Origin: Bryoerythrophyllum caledonicum
Lineage: Eukaryota > Streptophyta > Bryopsida > Pottiales > Pottiaceae
DNA length: 64,000 bases
Assembly (NCBI GenBank): GCA_963971425.1
Contig: OZ020514.1
Span: 11,413,218-11,477,217 of the forward strand
Reading direction: 5' to 3'
The notes below the pieces were generated by a model, which saw only the letters and a program-made list of their open reading frames with translations, did not search any database and was not told the DNA's origin. Both the position numbers and the translations under genes were made by a program. Below, piece after piece: positions 21,921 to 32,844 of this stretch (position 1 is its first letter; each line of letters starts with the position of its first letter).

Positions 21921-22577
21921 TCAATCAAAGAAGCGCCATGCTTCATTAGTGCCCTTCTTCTCCGGAGCGTAGATAGTGGGTGGTACTTCCCAATCGAGTA
22001 GCTCCAAGGTGAGTGTGTCCCACACACTGCTGGCCCGCTCTCGCCACGTACCCACTTCCCACTGCCACGTAGTATGAAACACGAAGCCTTCACTCTCAAA
22101 CTCGGTGAATATGAGGGAGAACGTGGGCAATTGGTTCCCTCGGCGGAAATCCACCACCTCCACGGTGTACCTTGACCCAATGTTCTTTAGGACAACGGCC
22201 TTCTCTCCAACCACAAGATCCACGGCTTCAACTTGGCCTCGTGCACAACAAAGAGGAGCTCGAACACCCTCCTTGGCCCGAAGTGCTCGAACTTTGCGCA
22301 CCCCACCAAGTGAAGTCCAATACTTCACGGACTCTTCGCTTAGCACCTTCGTGCCTGGCTTTCGCAAGTCTTGAGTCCCGGTTCAAGACTTGGCTATGGA
22401 AGATAACTCAAAATCCCTACCGCTAGAGCTTGCCTGGGAAGGTGAAGATTTAACTTGCAAATCTTGGAGGCAAGTAATCAATTGACTAAGGGTCTCGGTG
22501 CTAATCTCTACCTTGGATACACTAGACTCTTTTGATTCCTTCTTCCTTCCTCCTCTATCCATGTCCCATATGCTCAA
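21921..22577 (-). CDS. ORF upstream of gag (ORF0), unknown
   Basis: Two in-frame pieces (22577-22383 and 22367-21921) with one stop between, in a different frame from gag and ending just before the gag ATG. The first is Ser/Glu-rich (KKESKESSVSKVEIS). The second has two hydrophobic beta-rich stretches (TVEVVDFRRGNQLPTF, EGFVFHTTWQWEVGTW). No family recognised. It may be an accessory protein of the element. Confidence 0.4.
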
Positions 22578-25456
22578 TGCAACCCACTCTTTTTACGTGG
22601 TTGTATTAAGTGGGCTCACAATGGATGTTAGGGGAATGCTAGATTAGAGGAATGCTAGAATTTCACTTCTTGTTCACTATCATATGCCACACTTAGCTCA
22701 CGTGATGCAACACATCAATGGTGTGCACAACAATTTGATGAGAACAACCCAAAGTCTAGCCATACATGATCCCCATAATCCAAATTCCTAGCCGAAGTAC
22801 AAGAGGAAAGCGACAATGTCACTCACCATCCCATACCTCTACTAGTTACTCCCCAAAGGTGGCAAAGCGCAAGAAAAAGGTGACTATGGCACCCAATATC
22901 CCACAACTCTTCCAATCACTCTCACAAGCAAATTGGCAAGGGTAAGAAGTGGGCAACAATGGTACCCACTATCCCACACCTTCACCTCTTACAAAAATGA
23001 TGAAGAGCAAGAAGAAGGTGACTATGGCACCCGCTCTCCCACACTTTCACCACTTACTAACAAGATGCAACATACAAACTTGTCACTCCCCCAAGCAACC
23101 GACTACCCCCTCCCAACGCGGGTCCGGATACGTTACCTTGTTGAAATAGTCATGGGCCTCCGAATAGCTACCACTAGCTACTCCTAAAGGAAACCCTAAT
23201 TTTAATCTATGCCTTATAATGCTTCGTGCAAGAGGCTGGCCTTTCTTTAGAATTATTTAAGTTCTAGGATAACACCCTAAAATTCTAAGTGATCAAAATC
23301 ACTTGAAACGGGCAGCTCTTGCACTAAAATGTGCACCCAACTAACAGGTGCTCAAGCATGTATCATTCCCACATGGAGACAAATGAACCTTGGCATAATT
23401 GCAATATATTTTGGCAGCGTTTCCGCATCACCAAAAGCACCACAAAAATCCACACCACTATAAGTGAATTCAATAAAGATTTAAGAAACCCACAAGTGTC
23501 AACCACTCACCCGGTTGCAGTGTGGATGTTCCAAATCCAAATGAGCACTTCCGCCCTTCACTCCACGATCACCTTCTCTTGGATGTCGCGACACTGTTGT
23601 CACGTCTGGAGCACTCGACCCGGATTTCTCAGCGAGGTGTCTAGTCAACCACTTGGAGCCCAATTTTGCATCCCTTCTCTCCAAACTTTGACTCAAGGAA
23701 ATCGCGACAACTTTCAACTCATCCAGATGCCCAACACCTCCTTGGTTGCAATGCCAGCAGATCCCGTGAGTTTCAAACCCTAAATCCGGAGAAGATCGCC
23801 ACGAGAAACGCTAGCGCAAGCTCAGGTAACAACCGTCGTCACAGCGCGGCCACTGATCCTCCGCTCACAAGCTCCACTGACCTCACCGAGAACTGATACT
23901 AGCAGCCGTAAACACAGCTGGTACTTCCAAAAGCTCCGCAAGCACTAATGCGCTTTACCTTGGTCTGCAGAAACTTCGGTGCTTCACCTTGAAATCCCAA
24001 GGAAACTGACGAGAGGATGAACACTCGAGCGGCGTCCCTCACGCCGGCGTCTCTCCACACCGACCTCGCCTGGCTCTGCACACTCCCTACTAGTTGGTGA
24101 ACAATCCCACACTTGGGAAATTCTGCTTCACAATGATAGGAACAGCAGATATGGAAGGATCAAAAAGTAGCGTCGCTATGAACGCTTGGCTGCCACAAGC
24201 TAGATATGCTTGTGATAACTCTTCCGCCACCTCCACATAACGCCTTCTTTGGCATGTTTAAATGTGCAGGTGCGTGAGTCGAGCTCCTCCCAGGTGCTAG
24301 CGTTGCTGCGCACGGAGCCGCCAAAGCCGTCGCCTCCTTTTCCAAACCCCAGCTCTGCCGTGCAGGCGCCACCACATGCTCCACACGCTCCCTTTCCAGA
24401 CCCCAGCTCCGACCGAGCCCCAGCTGCCCAACAACGATAGGCCGTTGTATACTTTGCTGAGCTCGCGCAGGATGTGGGTGAGGCGGAACTGGTCGTCACC
24501 TGGTCGCAAGAAGACGTCGATGGTGATCAGGTGGGTTCGTCTCCTTTCCTTCAACCTCCCAGTCTCGCAGTCCGAGGTTCGTGGGTCGACCCGGCCCAGG
24601 CGGTGGAGCACAAATCCTACGCTAGGGCTCCGACCTCTTCCTTTCGGCTTGCAAGGAGCGCTCTCTGAATCGGAAACAGATGTGTGCTGCTCTACAGCGA
24701 CGTGATCCGGAGTGCGCGATCTAGCGAATACGCTGCAGCATTCGGCAGAGTAAAATCTGCACTTTTCGAAGCAGACGCTAAACCCTGAAAGTAAAGGGGT
24801 TCATGATCTTCTCACATCGCCAGATCTGCAACACTCCCGCAGCCTCGTCTTCAACGTTTCCGCTCCAGGGTTCGTGTGCAGTGCACTCCGCGTTGACCCC
24901 AGCATCTGCACTCGCCCAGATGCCCTCTATAATCGGCTAGTAAAGCACCGCACGTCTTGCGATGTCAGGTGCGCCCTCGGAAGGAGCGATTACTGATCAC
25001 GCCCGGCGGTACTCACAACCGCATTAACTCCCTCCGACGCGCACATCAAGTGCGCCTATCAATGAGGGTGGGGAAGAGGTGTCTTCAGACGCCGTGACCC
25101 CGCGCCCTCCCAGCCAACCTCCGGAACTCGCCGCTTCTCTAGAAGGCAGCCTCCTCGTCTGCAAACGACGGTTCGATGAACTTCCTCGCGTGGACCAGAC
25201 AAACACAAAGCTCCTCACACCGATCTCAAGCACGTAGACCCTTACTAGGAAAGTGGACGAGATGCGGCGTGAACGCGCACAATAGCAACACACCACTGCT
25301 TCCTGAAAGAAATTGAAACTCCGTCACTAGTGCCTATTCTCTGGTTCCAAAATCTAGAAACTATAATGTGACCACAAGAGTTTCGAACAACACCCATTCA
25401 GATGTACTATAATGTCGTGGTTATACCTATCTCTACAACATGATCTTTCTCAAGTA
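22578..25456 (-). other. Long gypsy leader with GC-rich, possibly captured sequence
   Basis: 2.9 kb between ORF0 and the 5' LTR remnant, unusually long for a leader. 22860-23060 has recurring phrases (caagaa.aaggtgactatggcaccc.ctatcccaca) as a diverged tandem of about 70 bp. 23500-25300 is GC-rich, unlike the AT-rich host units. On the minus strand at about 24535-24440 an exon-like frame reads FLRPGDDQFRLTHILRELSK, flanked by splice-like sites. It looks like a piece of a cellular gene, identity unknown. Confidence 0.45.
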
Positions 25457-25821
25457 ACAAATAAGTGATAAACACTTACAAATCACAATAAGTCGAGTCC
25501 ATCCCACTCTTCAAGAGTGAAAACATGATATGGATAAGGCTATCGATGTGCAACACGCACACACCCTCACCTCATCACGTGGGAGACTCAACTTGAGAAA
25601 GATGAGTCTCCCTCAACCACACGTGGAGGTCACCCGGGTTGCAAGTCCCGAGATGAGGTGTCGAAAGATACCACCGTTGCCCTGGCCGCCACGCGCCACT
25701 AAACCTAACCCTAACCTCCCATTAGCACTAAGTCTTGGGCTCCCCGGTAACTCCACAACTCTCTAGATGGTTTCTACCCGAATACCATCTATACAAACAC
25801 CTCCATGCGCCGATCCTGACA
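25457..25821 (-). repeat. 5' LTR, block A only
   Basis: Matches 3' LTR block A from TGTCAGGATC (25821) to ...TTATTTGTTA (25457). Beyond this the sequence diverges, so block B (U5 side) is missing here. Differences from the 3' copy are few and mostly transitions. Confidence 0.85.
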
Positions 25822-25825
25822 CATT
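25822..25825. repeat. Right 4-bp TSD (CATT) of the gypsy element
   Basis: Pairs with 13660-13663; the join lies inside an open LINE ORF1 codon series. Confidence 0.8.
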
Positions 25826-27439
25826 CTTCTTCCTCAGCTCTTCCTCCGTAAGTCCTTCTCCTCGAGCGCCTCGTTCAGCCTTTGCGGTTTTTGGTGTAAT
25901 CACGTGTAACAGCTCATTTTCGTACGGTACCATATACTGGATTATCTTGTCGGCCTGTGACGGAGTTGTAGCAACCAGCCAACCCCAGGTCTCCCCTTCG
26001 CTTTTCTGCACGCTAGAGATCTCATAATCGTGTCCTCTTCTGAAGCTCTCCCTTAGGACATCTCTTTGTAGTTCAGCTGCGGTTACTCCCTCCAGCTTCG
26101 GATTCTCTATCTTTGTAGATAGTAGAGAACTCCTTATGATTGAGTCCCAACTTTTGCATACTTTCCCCACAATTGCCAGTTCATTATCCAAGTCCAAAAT
26201 AAATGGTTTGGTACCTTTCAGGAGGGCAATTCCGTCGACTCTCGGGTGTTTCAGGTGGAGTTTGATCGTTCCTGTCCAAAACTTTTGTTTACTGCCTTTC
26301 ACCTTCTCTTTGTATGGGATGTAGACTGGTTCTGCCATGTTCTCCCCGACTTCTATCTCCATCTTCTTCAATCGTTCCCTGGTCCTGGTGAGTATTTTAC
26401 CGTGTGTGAAATCGGTGGCTGGTTTTACAAAGAAAACCACTATTTGATAATCCAGCAACAATCCGCTAGCATTGTCCACCTTTGTCTCGATAGGTAGTTG
26501 TGTCAGATTGTAGTGTTGTCCGCCTTTGCCATCCGGTCGCTCCAACGGGTACAGTTTCTGTGGCACATGGGGAAATGCCACTTCCGCAACATTGTGAACT
26601 TCTTCAGCTTCCGCCCTTGAAAATCCCTGCTTCACTTTCTCAGCCACGCTAATACTCCTCACTCCTTCTCCTTCAATTCCTCCTTCCTTTATTGCCAACT
26701 GCTCCATTGCTACAAATCCCTGCCAGAATGCTTTCGATGTTTCCTGGATTGCTGCAATGTTCTTCTTCCTTTTGCTGCTACTGCCTCCACTACCTTCCTA
26801 GATTCGCTTTGCGTGTTGAGTCTCCATCTGCGTCACCCTGCAATCTTCATCATCAACATCCACCATGTTCGTATCTATTGTCTTCCCGGGTGTGATTTCG
26901 GTCATGATTGCATTGTACACTGTTTTGCCCCTATTCGCCATCTGCATGACGAATTTCTTGTATATCTTTTCTCTGTTTCTTTTGGAAAACCTGATGTTAA
27001 AACTGTTAACTAACTTTTGCTTCCAATCTGTTCCCTTCTGCCCGTGCATAGGGGCTGTACACAGATTGTTGGCTCTTCTTATCTTACTTAATCTTGATCT
27101 ATTTAGAAAATTTGACATAATTTTTGCATCTTCGATCCTTGCTATAATCTTTTCGGATGTAATGAGCAAAAATGAAATCGGGGTTAGATACTTGCCTGTG
27201 TAGTGTTGTCCAGAAATCTCTTCTTCGAGGGCGCTCGAACTGTTCTTCGCGATTCCCGGATTCCCACCATCACTTGATTCAGTGTCCTTCAGTGTACTCG
27301 ACGACGTCGCTCTTTTCTCCTGCAAAGCCCATAAACTAATCTCCCAAGTCGCCGGCGGCGACTGCAAAATTCCTGAATTCAGATCTACAACTGTTTTTGC
27401 GTCTAGGGTTTCAAATCTGAACAGCAGCGTTTTCAGCAA
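25826..27439 (-). pseudogene. LINE ORF1, 5' part
   Basis: Starts at ATG 27439 (MLKTLLFRF) and runs in one frame to the gypsy insertion, with a single TAG at 26798-26800. With the 3' part ORF1 is about 745 codons, long for a LINE ORF1. It has a basic stretch (RFSKRNREKIYKKF) and a mid-region with beta-strand character (KFWTGTIKLHLKHP). No RRM, esterase or CCHC motif was identified, so function is open; a nucleic-acid chaperone role would be the default for ORF1. Confidence 0.6.
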
Positions 27440-27773
27440 TCAAAATCTTCAACTACAGATAGTTTCTAGTCCTTCAATGTTGGATCTGAGCTCTGTTACC
27501 CAGCCCGTTCTATCAAATTTACAAGATTTAGCTCCAACTACTCAGATCCTCATTCCACCACCAACTACTATCTTGACTACAATGTGTGCATTCGAGATGC
27601 GGTTTGATCACTCCTAACACTATTACACACACCGATTACAATCACAGCATCGCTATCGCACCAGATCTGATTCCTATCCGCGCCTTACTCCTCTCTCTCC
27701 ATCCACTACGCAATTTTTCTAGTCAATTAACACCTAACTCTCCTACACACTCTAGCTCCAACACACCAAGAGC
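27440..27773 (-). other. LINE 5' UTR
   Basis: Between the 5' end fixed by the TSD and the ORF1 start. No feature beyond short ORFs is visible. Confidence 0.6.
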
Positions 27774-27784
27774 CACCAAAAACA
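27774..27784. repeat. Right target-site duplication of the LINE insertion
   Basis: CACCAAAAACA, identical to 3155-3165. Array unit 1 resumes immediately ('cttcaaaactaga'). Confidence 0.9.
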
Positions 27785-28535
27785 CTTCAAAACTAGACGC
27801 AACGTTGCAAGACTCATTGAAACTACTTTTTACTACTCTATACCGTAGGATCATCAATTTAACTACTACAAGGTAACACTTGTAGAATTTCATAAACTTT
27901 GACCACACGGATTCTAAGATACATGCATTTGAAAAGTGCAGTGTGGTTTTTTTCTTCCCTGCGCTGATAGGGCCAGTGTACTTTGACTCAAGATATTGGC
28001 ATATTTTTTCACTACACATTGCATAAATTTTATAGATCTATGTTCTACCTTGTGTTAGGTCATTGCATGCAAAAATTCACAAGTAATGGAAGTGTTTAGG
28101 ATAAGAAAAAAAACTTGCAATGATGAGGGGTATAGAAAATAGCCATTTACTTGGGAAAGCAAAATTATTTTTTAAGTAGAAAAATATTCCTTGGATCTAA
28201 AATCCAATTGGTGAATAGAACTATTATGCCTTATTCTATTGATAGAAAAAATATTTTCCAAAAAAAGTGAAATCCTTCATTTCAATGCATTTTTAAGTCA
28301 AAACAATAAAGGTTGCCAAGAACTTTTCTTCATTGCTACTTGCCACAAAAAAATGTACTACCCACCTCTACAATGATACTATTCAAGCTCTACAGTAGTA
28401 TTATTCAGCTCTACAGTACCATGCCCGCCCTGCTCGCACTCCCCGTTTCAAACTTCAAACCTCAATGACTATAGTTTCGTGTATTTGTTTCAAGAATTGT
28501 TTTTTTCCCCACGAAGCTATTACTATGCACATCTA

Positions 28536-28817
28536 GGCCAAGGAGAATTGACCCCCTCGCTCGTCCTTACTTGTGGGGGCTACGAGGTGGTGGGGCAAAA
28601 ACTGGCCCCTATTTTGTTTTTCGATGGGGACCTATTTATAGCAAGAGAAGGACCTCCATGGTAAAAAATAGCCGTAGGCCTCATATTTGTCAAAAAAAAT
28701 TCCAAAAAAAATTTCTGGACCCTTGAAAACAAGAAGGCTAGAAAAACGACCCCATGCAATTAAGATGGGGGCCCACCTCGAGTAAGGATGAGCGAGGGGG
28801 TCAATTCTCCCTGGCCT
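28536..28817. mobile_element. MULE-like MITE, copy 1 (282 bp)
   Basis: Terminal inverted repeats of about 35 bp: left GGCCAAGGAGAATTGACCCC, right end reads AGGCCAGGGAGAATTGACC on the other strand. Flanked by 9-bp direct repeats gcacatcta (28527-28535) and gtacattta (28818-28826), which differ by two C/T changes. Units 2 and 3 have the empty site 'gcacatctatgataaaa'. Internal phrases ('ggcccctatttt', 'tggggcc') are shared with the copies at 29210 and 58058. Confidence 0.85.
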
Positions 28818-29209
28818 GTACATTTATGATAAAAATTTCAAAATTCATGATCTAAATTGACACCACTGTAAGCTACCTAAAATCACTAGAAGCCCACCTC
28901 GGGACTTTTTGCATTTAGGGGTTAATACTTTTGAGAAGAAATACATGTATTACTTTAAATATTTTGATAACAAATAGTCAAGAATTTGCTAGTCCTCAAA
29001 TCTATTTCCAAGTCTCATGATCCATGCGGGTCCCATGCATACATGGAGCTCGTCGAAGTCCTCCAATCGATTTCCAAGTCCCATGAATCCTACGGGTCCT
29101 GCACACACATGGATCTCGTTGAATTCAAGGGCGAGGATTATCTCAAATGAGATCGACGGCGATGATTGGCCACAGCCAGTCCTCGATATCGAGATTGGCT
29201 AGTGACGAG

Positions 29210-29466
29210 GGATTTGCCTAATTGCCGCGGTGGAGCGTGGGTCGGGCGCCAGGCTTGGAAGGGTAGGTGAGGGTAGGGACAAAACCGGCCCCTATTTTTA
29301 CGTTGGAGGGGGGCCCTATATGATTCCAGGGGTGCCATCATGGATAATTTGGGGCCGCAAGTCCCAATTTTGCTTTCAAAAATTAAAAAAAGCCTCTAGA
29401 ACCCTAAATCAAACACGGCCAGAAAATTGGTCCCACCCAAGCCTAGACCGGTGAATAAGGAGATCC
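29210..29466. mobile_element. MULE-like MITE, copy 2 (257 bp)
   Basis: Ends GGATTTGCC... and ...GGAGATCC (inverted). TSD agtgacgag (29201-29209) and ggtgacgag (29467-29475). Unit 3 has the empty site 'ggctggtgacgagggtttcc' at about 45157. It is the closest relative of the 58058 copy. Confidence 0.88.
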
Positions 29467-29711
29467 GGTGACGAGGGTTTCCTTGTGAGTTTCAAAAGTG
29501 CATGTGATGAAGTTGCTTGTTACCGGCCCTTCTTTTGGAGCGATTCATCGAGATCACTTCATGACAGGTCAGTTGCACTCTTAGTTGCACTTTGCTCTTG
29601 GTTCATGATTCGTCCTGCTACTTTGACTTGTTTGCTACTTGACTTGTTTACACATGCGTGCGTGCTGCAGAATCCAAAGCCTAATCCTTCGCTCCAGGAG
29701 TTGAGTGTCTG

Positions 29712-29786
29712 ATGGATGCCTCAGAGATGAATGCTGCAGCGCAGACCGAGTTTGTCTCAGCATCTTCTACAAGGAAACCCTCGTCT
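29712..29786 (+). CDS. Kinase copy 1, exon 1
   Basis: 25 codons starting MDASEMNAAAQTEF, ending before a GTAAGA donor, phase 0. The same short exon with ATG and donor is present at 37354, 45403 and 52159. Its conservation, start codon and matching phase to the exon 2 acceptor support it as the true first coding exon. Confidence 0.6.
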
Positions 29787-31043
29787 GTAAGAAATAGCGT
29801 GCCTTCTCACGCGTCTTGCTTATCTTCTGAGTGGAGTTGTAGTTGATGTTACCCCAATATTCAACAAGATTCTCCCTCGTTTTACTACTATTTGTTCAGT
29901 CTAAACAGATCGACAGGAGAGCTCAGAGGTCTTACCTTTCAACTCGGTCAAGGGAAGAAATAGGCTTGCTGGTCTCTACGCTCAAGTTAGTGTAGGTTAA
30001 GTTGTCTTTAAGAATGTAGAGAGAGGTCAACCATGAATAGTAGGCCCTCTTTCTATTTGATATACTACTCTTCTTCACGCTAACTTACATCAATGGAAAA
30101 GCTTTCTCATCTTATCCTTCAATCCCGTCAAGGGAAGAAGAGCTGGGTGGTGTTCAGCTTGAAGTCTTTGAGATGCCCTCATGGATACTAGTCGTCTTCC
30201 TCACCTTCATGCTGGATGTAGTTCAACTGAGAACTATTTGGAGCTGATTGTGATCAATTCAAAATGGAAAAAGAGGGGATATGGTATTCAAGCTTTGGGT
30301 TACCTCTACAAGCCTAACTCTTCTGATGAATGTTTTAACTGTACCTCTACGTCTGACTCTACTTTGTGTTGTTGCAGATGGGATTTCCTGATCCGATCGA
30401 AGATGCCTTACGGATCGTAGACACGGTGATTAGTTTGAGTGATGATATCCGAATCAACTTGCACCAATGCAAGCGGCTTGTAGATTTCTACAAACGAGCA
30501 AAGTCTTACTTTAATGAACTAGAAATGTCTAGTGTTTTTACAGAGGAAGAACTGTATTACGATGCGATTGATGCTTTGGACAAGGGACGATGTCTAATTA
30601 ATGGCTATGTAGAAGCGAATTGGCTGAAGAGCATACAGAATGCTGGAGTCAATAGAGATGCCTTTGCCAGAACTCATGTGGAGTTGGAGGACTCCTTTCG
30701 GGCCATTTGCGAAAACATTGAAGCGTGTGCTCCACTGCTTAACCGTCACTCCGGTGAGGGATTGTATCTCCTTTTCGAGTTCGACACCTTGGCTCCACTC
30801 TATTTTCTCGATGACGAGTACCGAGCGACTCTATTTGAACGAGATGCTCAAATGGACAAGAAGCACATGTTGGAAATCATAACGGGATTAGGTGACCAAT
30901 GGAGAGAGAGGATAGAGTCCATGACAATCACGGCCAAGGAATTGAGAGCGACTCTCAACAGAGAACAAGGGGTGGTGGCAGAGGCACTATTGGAAAATAA
31001 AGAAGCAAAGGTAAGGTTAGTTCAGAACCTGATCAATGGAAGG

Positions 31044-31349
31044 ATTGAAGCGGAGTCGTCAATAGCACGGGAAGCTGACAAAGCGAGAAGACCGAACGAA
31101 CAGTTACAGACACTTCGCAACGACTGATCTGCGCCGTCATATTCCAGAGGAACAGAACTGCCACTGGATTTGAAGATTCAGTCTTCGGAAATTCAGATTG
31201 AAGCGGAGTCATCAACACACCGGGAAGCGGACAAAGCGAGAAGAGCGAACCGAAAGTTACGGAAACTTCGCCACGACCGATCTGCGCCGTCATCTTCCAG
31301 AGGAACAGAACTGCCATAGGATTTCAAGATTCAGTCTTCGGAAATACAG
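31044..31349. repeat. 153-bp tandem duplication in kinase copy 1
   Basis: 'attgaagcggagtc' starts at 31044 and again at 31197. Copies 2 and 3 have this once. The second copy runs into the glycine-loop coding region. 153 is a multiple of three, so frame is kept. Confidence 0.85.
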
Positions 31350-31566
31350 ATTGGAGACAGAATCGGATCAGGAGGTTTTGCAACAGTTCACAAGTGCCAG
31401 TGGCAAAATCATGACTATGCACTGAAGATGTTCGAGGCTACTGATGTGGAGGGGTTAAGAGCCGAGGTGCAGAACCTTGTCTTACTTCGTCGACATCCAA
31501 ATGTCGTGCTACTCGTGGGATTTAGCATCCAGAAGACTAATGGAAGCCCCATGCTTCTCATGGAGC

Positions 31567-31793
31567 TCCTGGATGGCGACTTGCATACTCTGGTAGACAA
31601 AGGAGAGCTCCTGCATGGCGACTTGCATACTCTGGTAGACAAAGGAGAACTAGCAGTGCATGGCGACTTGCATACTCTGGTAGACAAAGGAGAACTAGCA
31701 GTGCATGGCGACTTGCATACTCTGGTAGACAAAGGAGAACTAGCAGTGCATGGCGACTTGCATACTCTGGTAGACAAAGGAGAACTAGCAGTT
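31567..31793. repeat. 45-bp tandem repeats in the kinase hinge region
   Basis: Five units of 'ggcgacttgcatactctggt' followed by agacaaaggagaactagcag; the first is 42 bp, the rest 45 bp. They encode (H/D)GDLHTLVDKGEL(AV). Copies 2 and 3 have the GDLQTL segment only once. Confidence 0.92.
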
Positions 31794-31844
31794 GCAACCA
31801 AGAAGAAGCCCAGACTTAGAGACTTATATGGTCCGCGTTGTTAA

Positions 31845-32593
31845 TGTTATCGTCCTTTGACTAATACATAAAGAGTTGAAACTAAGATACAAAAATTATA
31901 TAGGTGGCTATACCCCGTATGGTCTTGCCACTTTGCAGACTCCACACATAGCATTCAACCACTGAATAGGAAGGACAAAGGTTATTTCTCATTGTAAGCG
32001 GTCACTTTAACATTTTGGTACCCTTTTGTTTTTACCCTAGTTGGTCACTATTGCGGAATATCAATAAGATCCGACCATTGTGTCCAATACTATGTAAAAA
32101 ACTTGGCTAGATAAGGTTATTTTTTGTTATCATGAGGTGCTTGGACATAATGTATTTCATAACCAACGGTTGCTTCCAAATAGTCCACAACCATCCTAAG
32201 TTATTAATTGAATCAATTCCATCATGTGCTCCCTACTATCAACCAAATCAAAAGGACATAAATTACAACACTACTTTCAAGTTATTTCATACTAATTTAG
32301 CCAAGCTCTTTTATATCTAATAGCTATTAGACATTAAAAAATAGTAGTATTACAAATTATAAGATTTTTATTTTATTGAAACTTTTGGTAATTTTACAAA
32401 AATAGCCAACTCCCTTTACAAGAGCATCTACTACAACAACCAATTTCATTACATCAACCGGTCTCTCTTCTTACACTGCACATTCTCTAACCAAATTCAT
32501 TAAAACAACTGCTATTTATAGTAGGAAAACACAAAGAGGGTTGTTGTGAAAAAGTTGAATATTAGTCAATGATATCCCGTCCATGATTGGGGT
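31845..32593 (+). other. Conserved block downstream of the kinase with a small open frame
   Basis: Matches 40860-41605 and 48960-49680. A 62-codon frame at 32132-32320 (ICFITNGC-type, ending AKLFYI) stays open in all three units (41145-41333; 49233-49421) with scattered amino-acid changes. No domain or splice context was found, so coding status is doubtful. Confidence 0.3.
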
Positions 32594-32625
32594 ACACTAA
32601 AATTTATTTTAGTGTAACCACACTA

Positions 32626-32842
32626 CACTAAATATCACTTTTAGTGTAGCGCCCAGTAAATGACTTGTAAATGCTATAAGTTTCTACTTTTAGTGAATAT
32701 TTTTACCAACTATGTTTATAATGATCCTTTTATTTAAATACTATAGAGAGTTGTGTTCTTGGTAAAAATTGGCATCAAGAGTAAAAACTTATTGCATGTA
32801 CAAGTCATCTACTGGGCACTACACTAAAAGTGATATTTAGTG
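32626..32842. mobile_element. Tc1/mariner-type MITE (217 bp)
   Basis: Inverted ends CACTAAATATCACTTTTAGT; TIR about 45 bp including 'gcgcccagta'. Left TA at 32624-32625, right TT at 32843-32844 (decayed TA). Unit 2 has the empty site 'ccacactagtcatgac' at about 41632. Confidence 0.85.
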
Positions 32843-32844
32843 TT

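Larger units (their letters stand above)
13664..25821 (-). mobile_element. Ty3/gypsy retrotransposon encoding a DNA methyltransferase and a PHD finger
   Basis: LTR retrotransposon, 12.2 kb, minus strand, inserted in LINE ORF1. Shared LTR sequence is at 25457-25821 (5' side) and 13890-14260 (3' side). Order: 5' LTR, 2.9-kb leader, ORF0 (22577-21921), gag, protease, cytosine-5 methyltransferase, RT, RNase H, integrase, PHD, polypurine stretch, LTR array. PR-RT-RH-INT order defines Ty3/gypsy. Gag-pol from 21903 to 14674 is 2,410 codons in one frame, broken by 12 stops. The two LTR copies differ at about 6 of 365 positions (counted by eye), so insertion is fairly recent. Confidence 0.93.
3166..27773 (-). 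mobile_element. Long APE-type LINE with 2A motif, interrupted by a gypsy element
   Basis: Minus-strand non-LTR retrotransposon. Its 5' end is at 27773 and its 3' end at 3166, with an 11-bp target-site duplication. Subtracting the nested gypsy (13664-25821 plus its 4-bp TSD) leaves about 12.4 kb, very long for a LINE. Order 5' to 3': 5' UTR (27440-27773), ORF1 (27439-13034 once the gypsy is removed), AT-rich spacer, 2A motif and ORF2 head (about 11425), APE endonuclease, RT, a large domain of unknown function, RNase H, CCHC finger, PD-(D/E)XK-like domain, 3' UTR, then a (TTC)n tail. APE plus RNase H plus a restriction-like C-terminus is the known domain set of the Dualen/RandI clade; assignment to it is an inference. 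Several frameshifts and stops make this copy inactive. Confidence 0.85.
30378..31844 (+). pseudogene. Kinase copy 1, exon 2, truncated pseudogene
   Basis: Begins after TTGTTGCAG and encodes the helical N-terminal domain (IVDTVISLSDDIRINLH) through the kinase hinge (LLMELLDGDLHTL). Lesions: CGA to TGA at 31125-31127, a 153-bp in-frame tandem duplication (31044-31196 and 31197-31349), CAG to TAG at 31317-31319, five tandem copies of a 15-residue unit after the hinge, and a deletion joining the kinase at about 31828 to sequence that lies downstream of the gene in unit 2 (about 40850), sharing 'tatggtccg' at the junction. The catalytic loop, DFG and C-lobe are gone. Confidence 0.85.

Noticed and set aside
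3166..27773. An integrated virus, because of the 2A motif
   Set aside because: All catalytic domains are LINE-type (APE, LINE RT, RNase H), and the ends show a LINE-style TSD and simple-repeat tail; no capsid-like gene is present.
31567..31793. CRISPR-like direct repeats
   Set aside because: Repeats are contiguous, in a coding frame, with no spacers; eukaryotic context.
31415..31801. Minus-strand repeat ORF opposite kinase copy 1
   Set aside because: It is the shadow of the 45-bp repeats in the plus-strand kinase frame.
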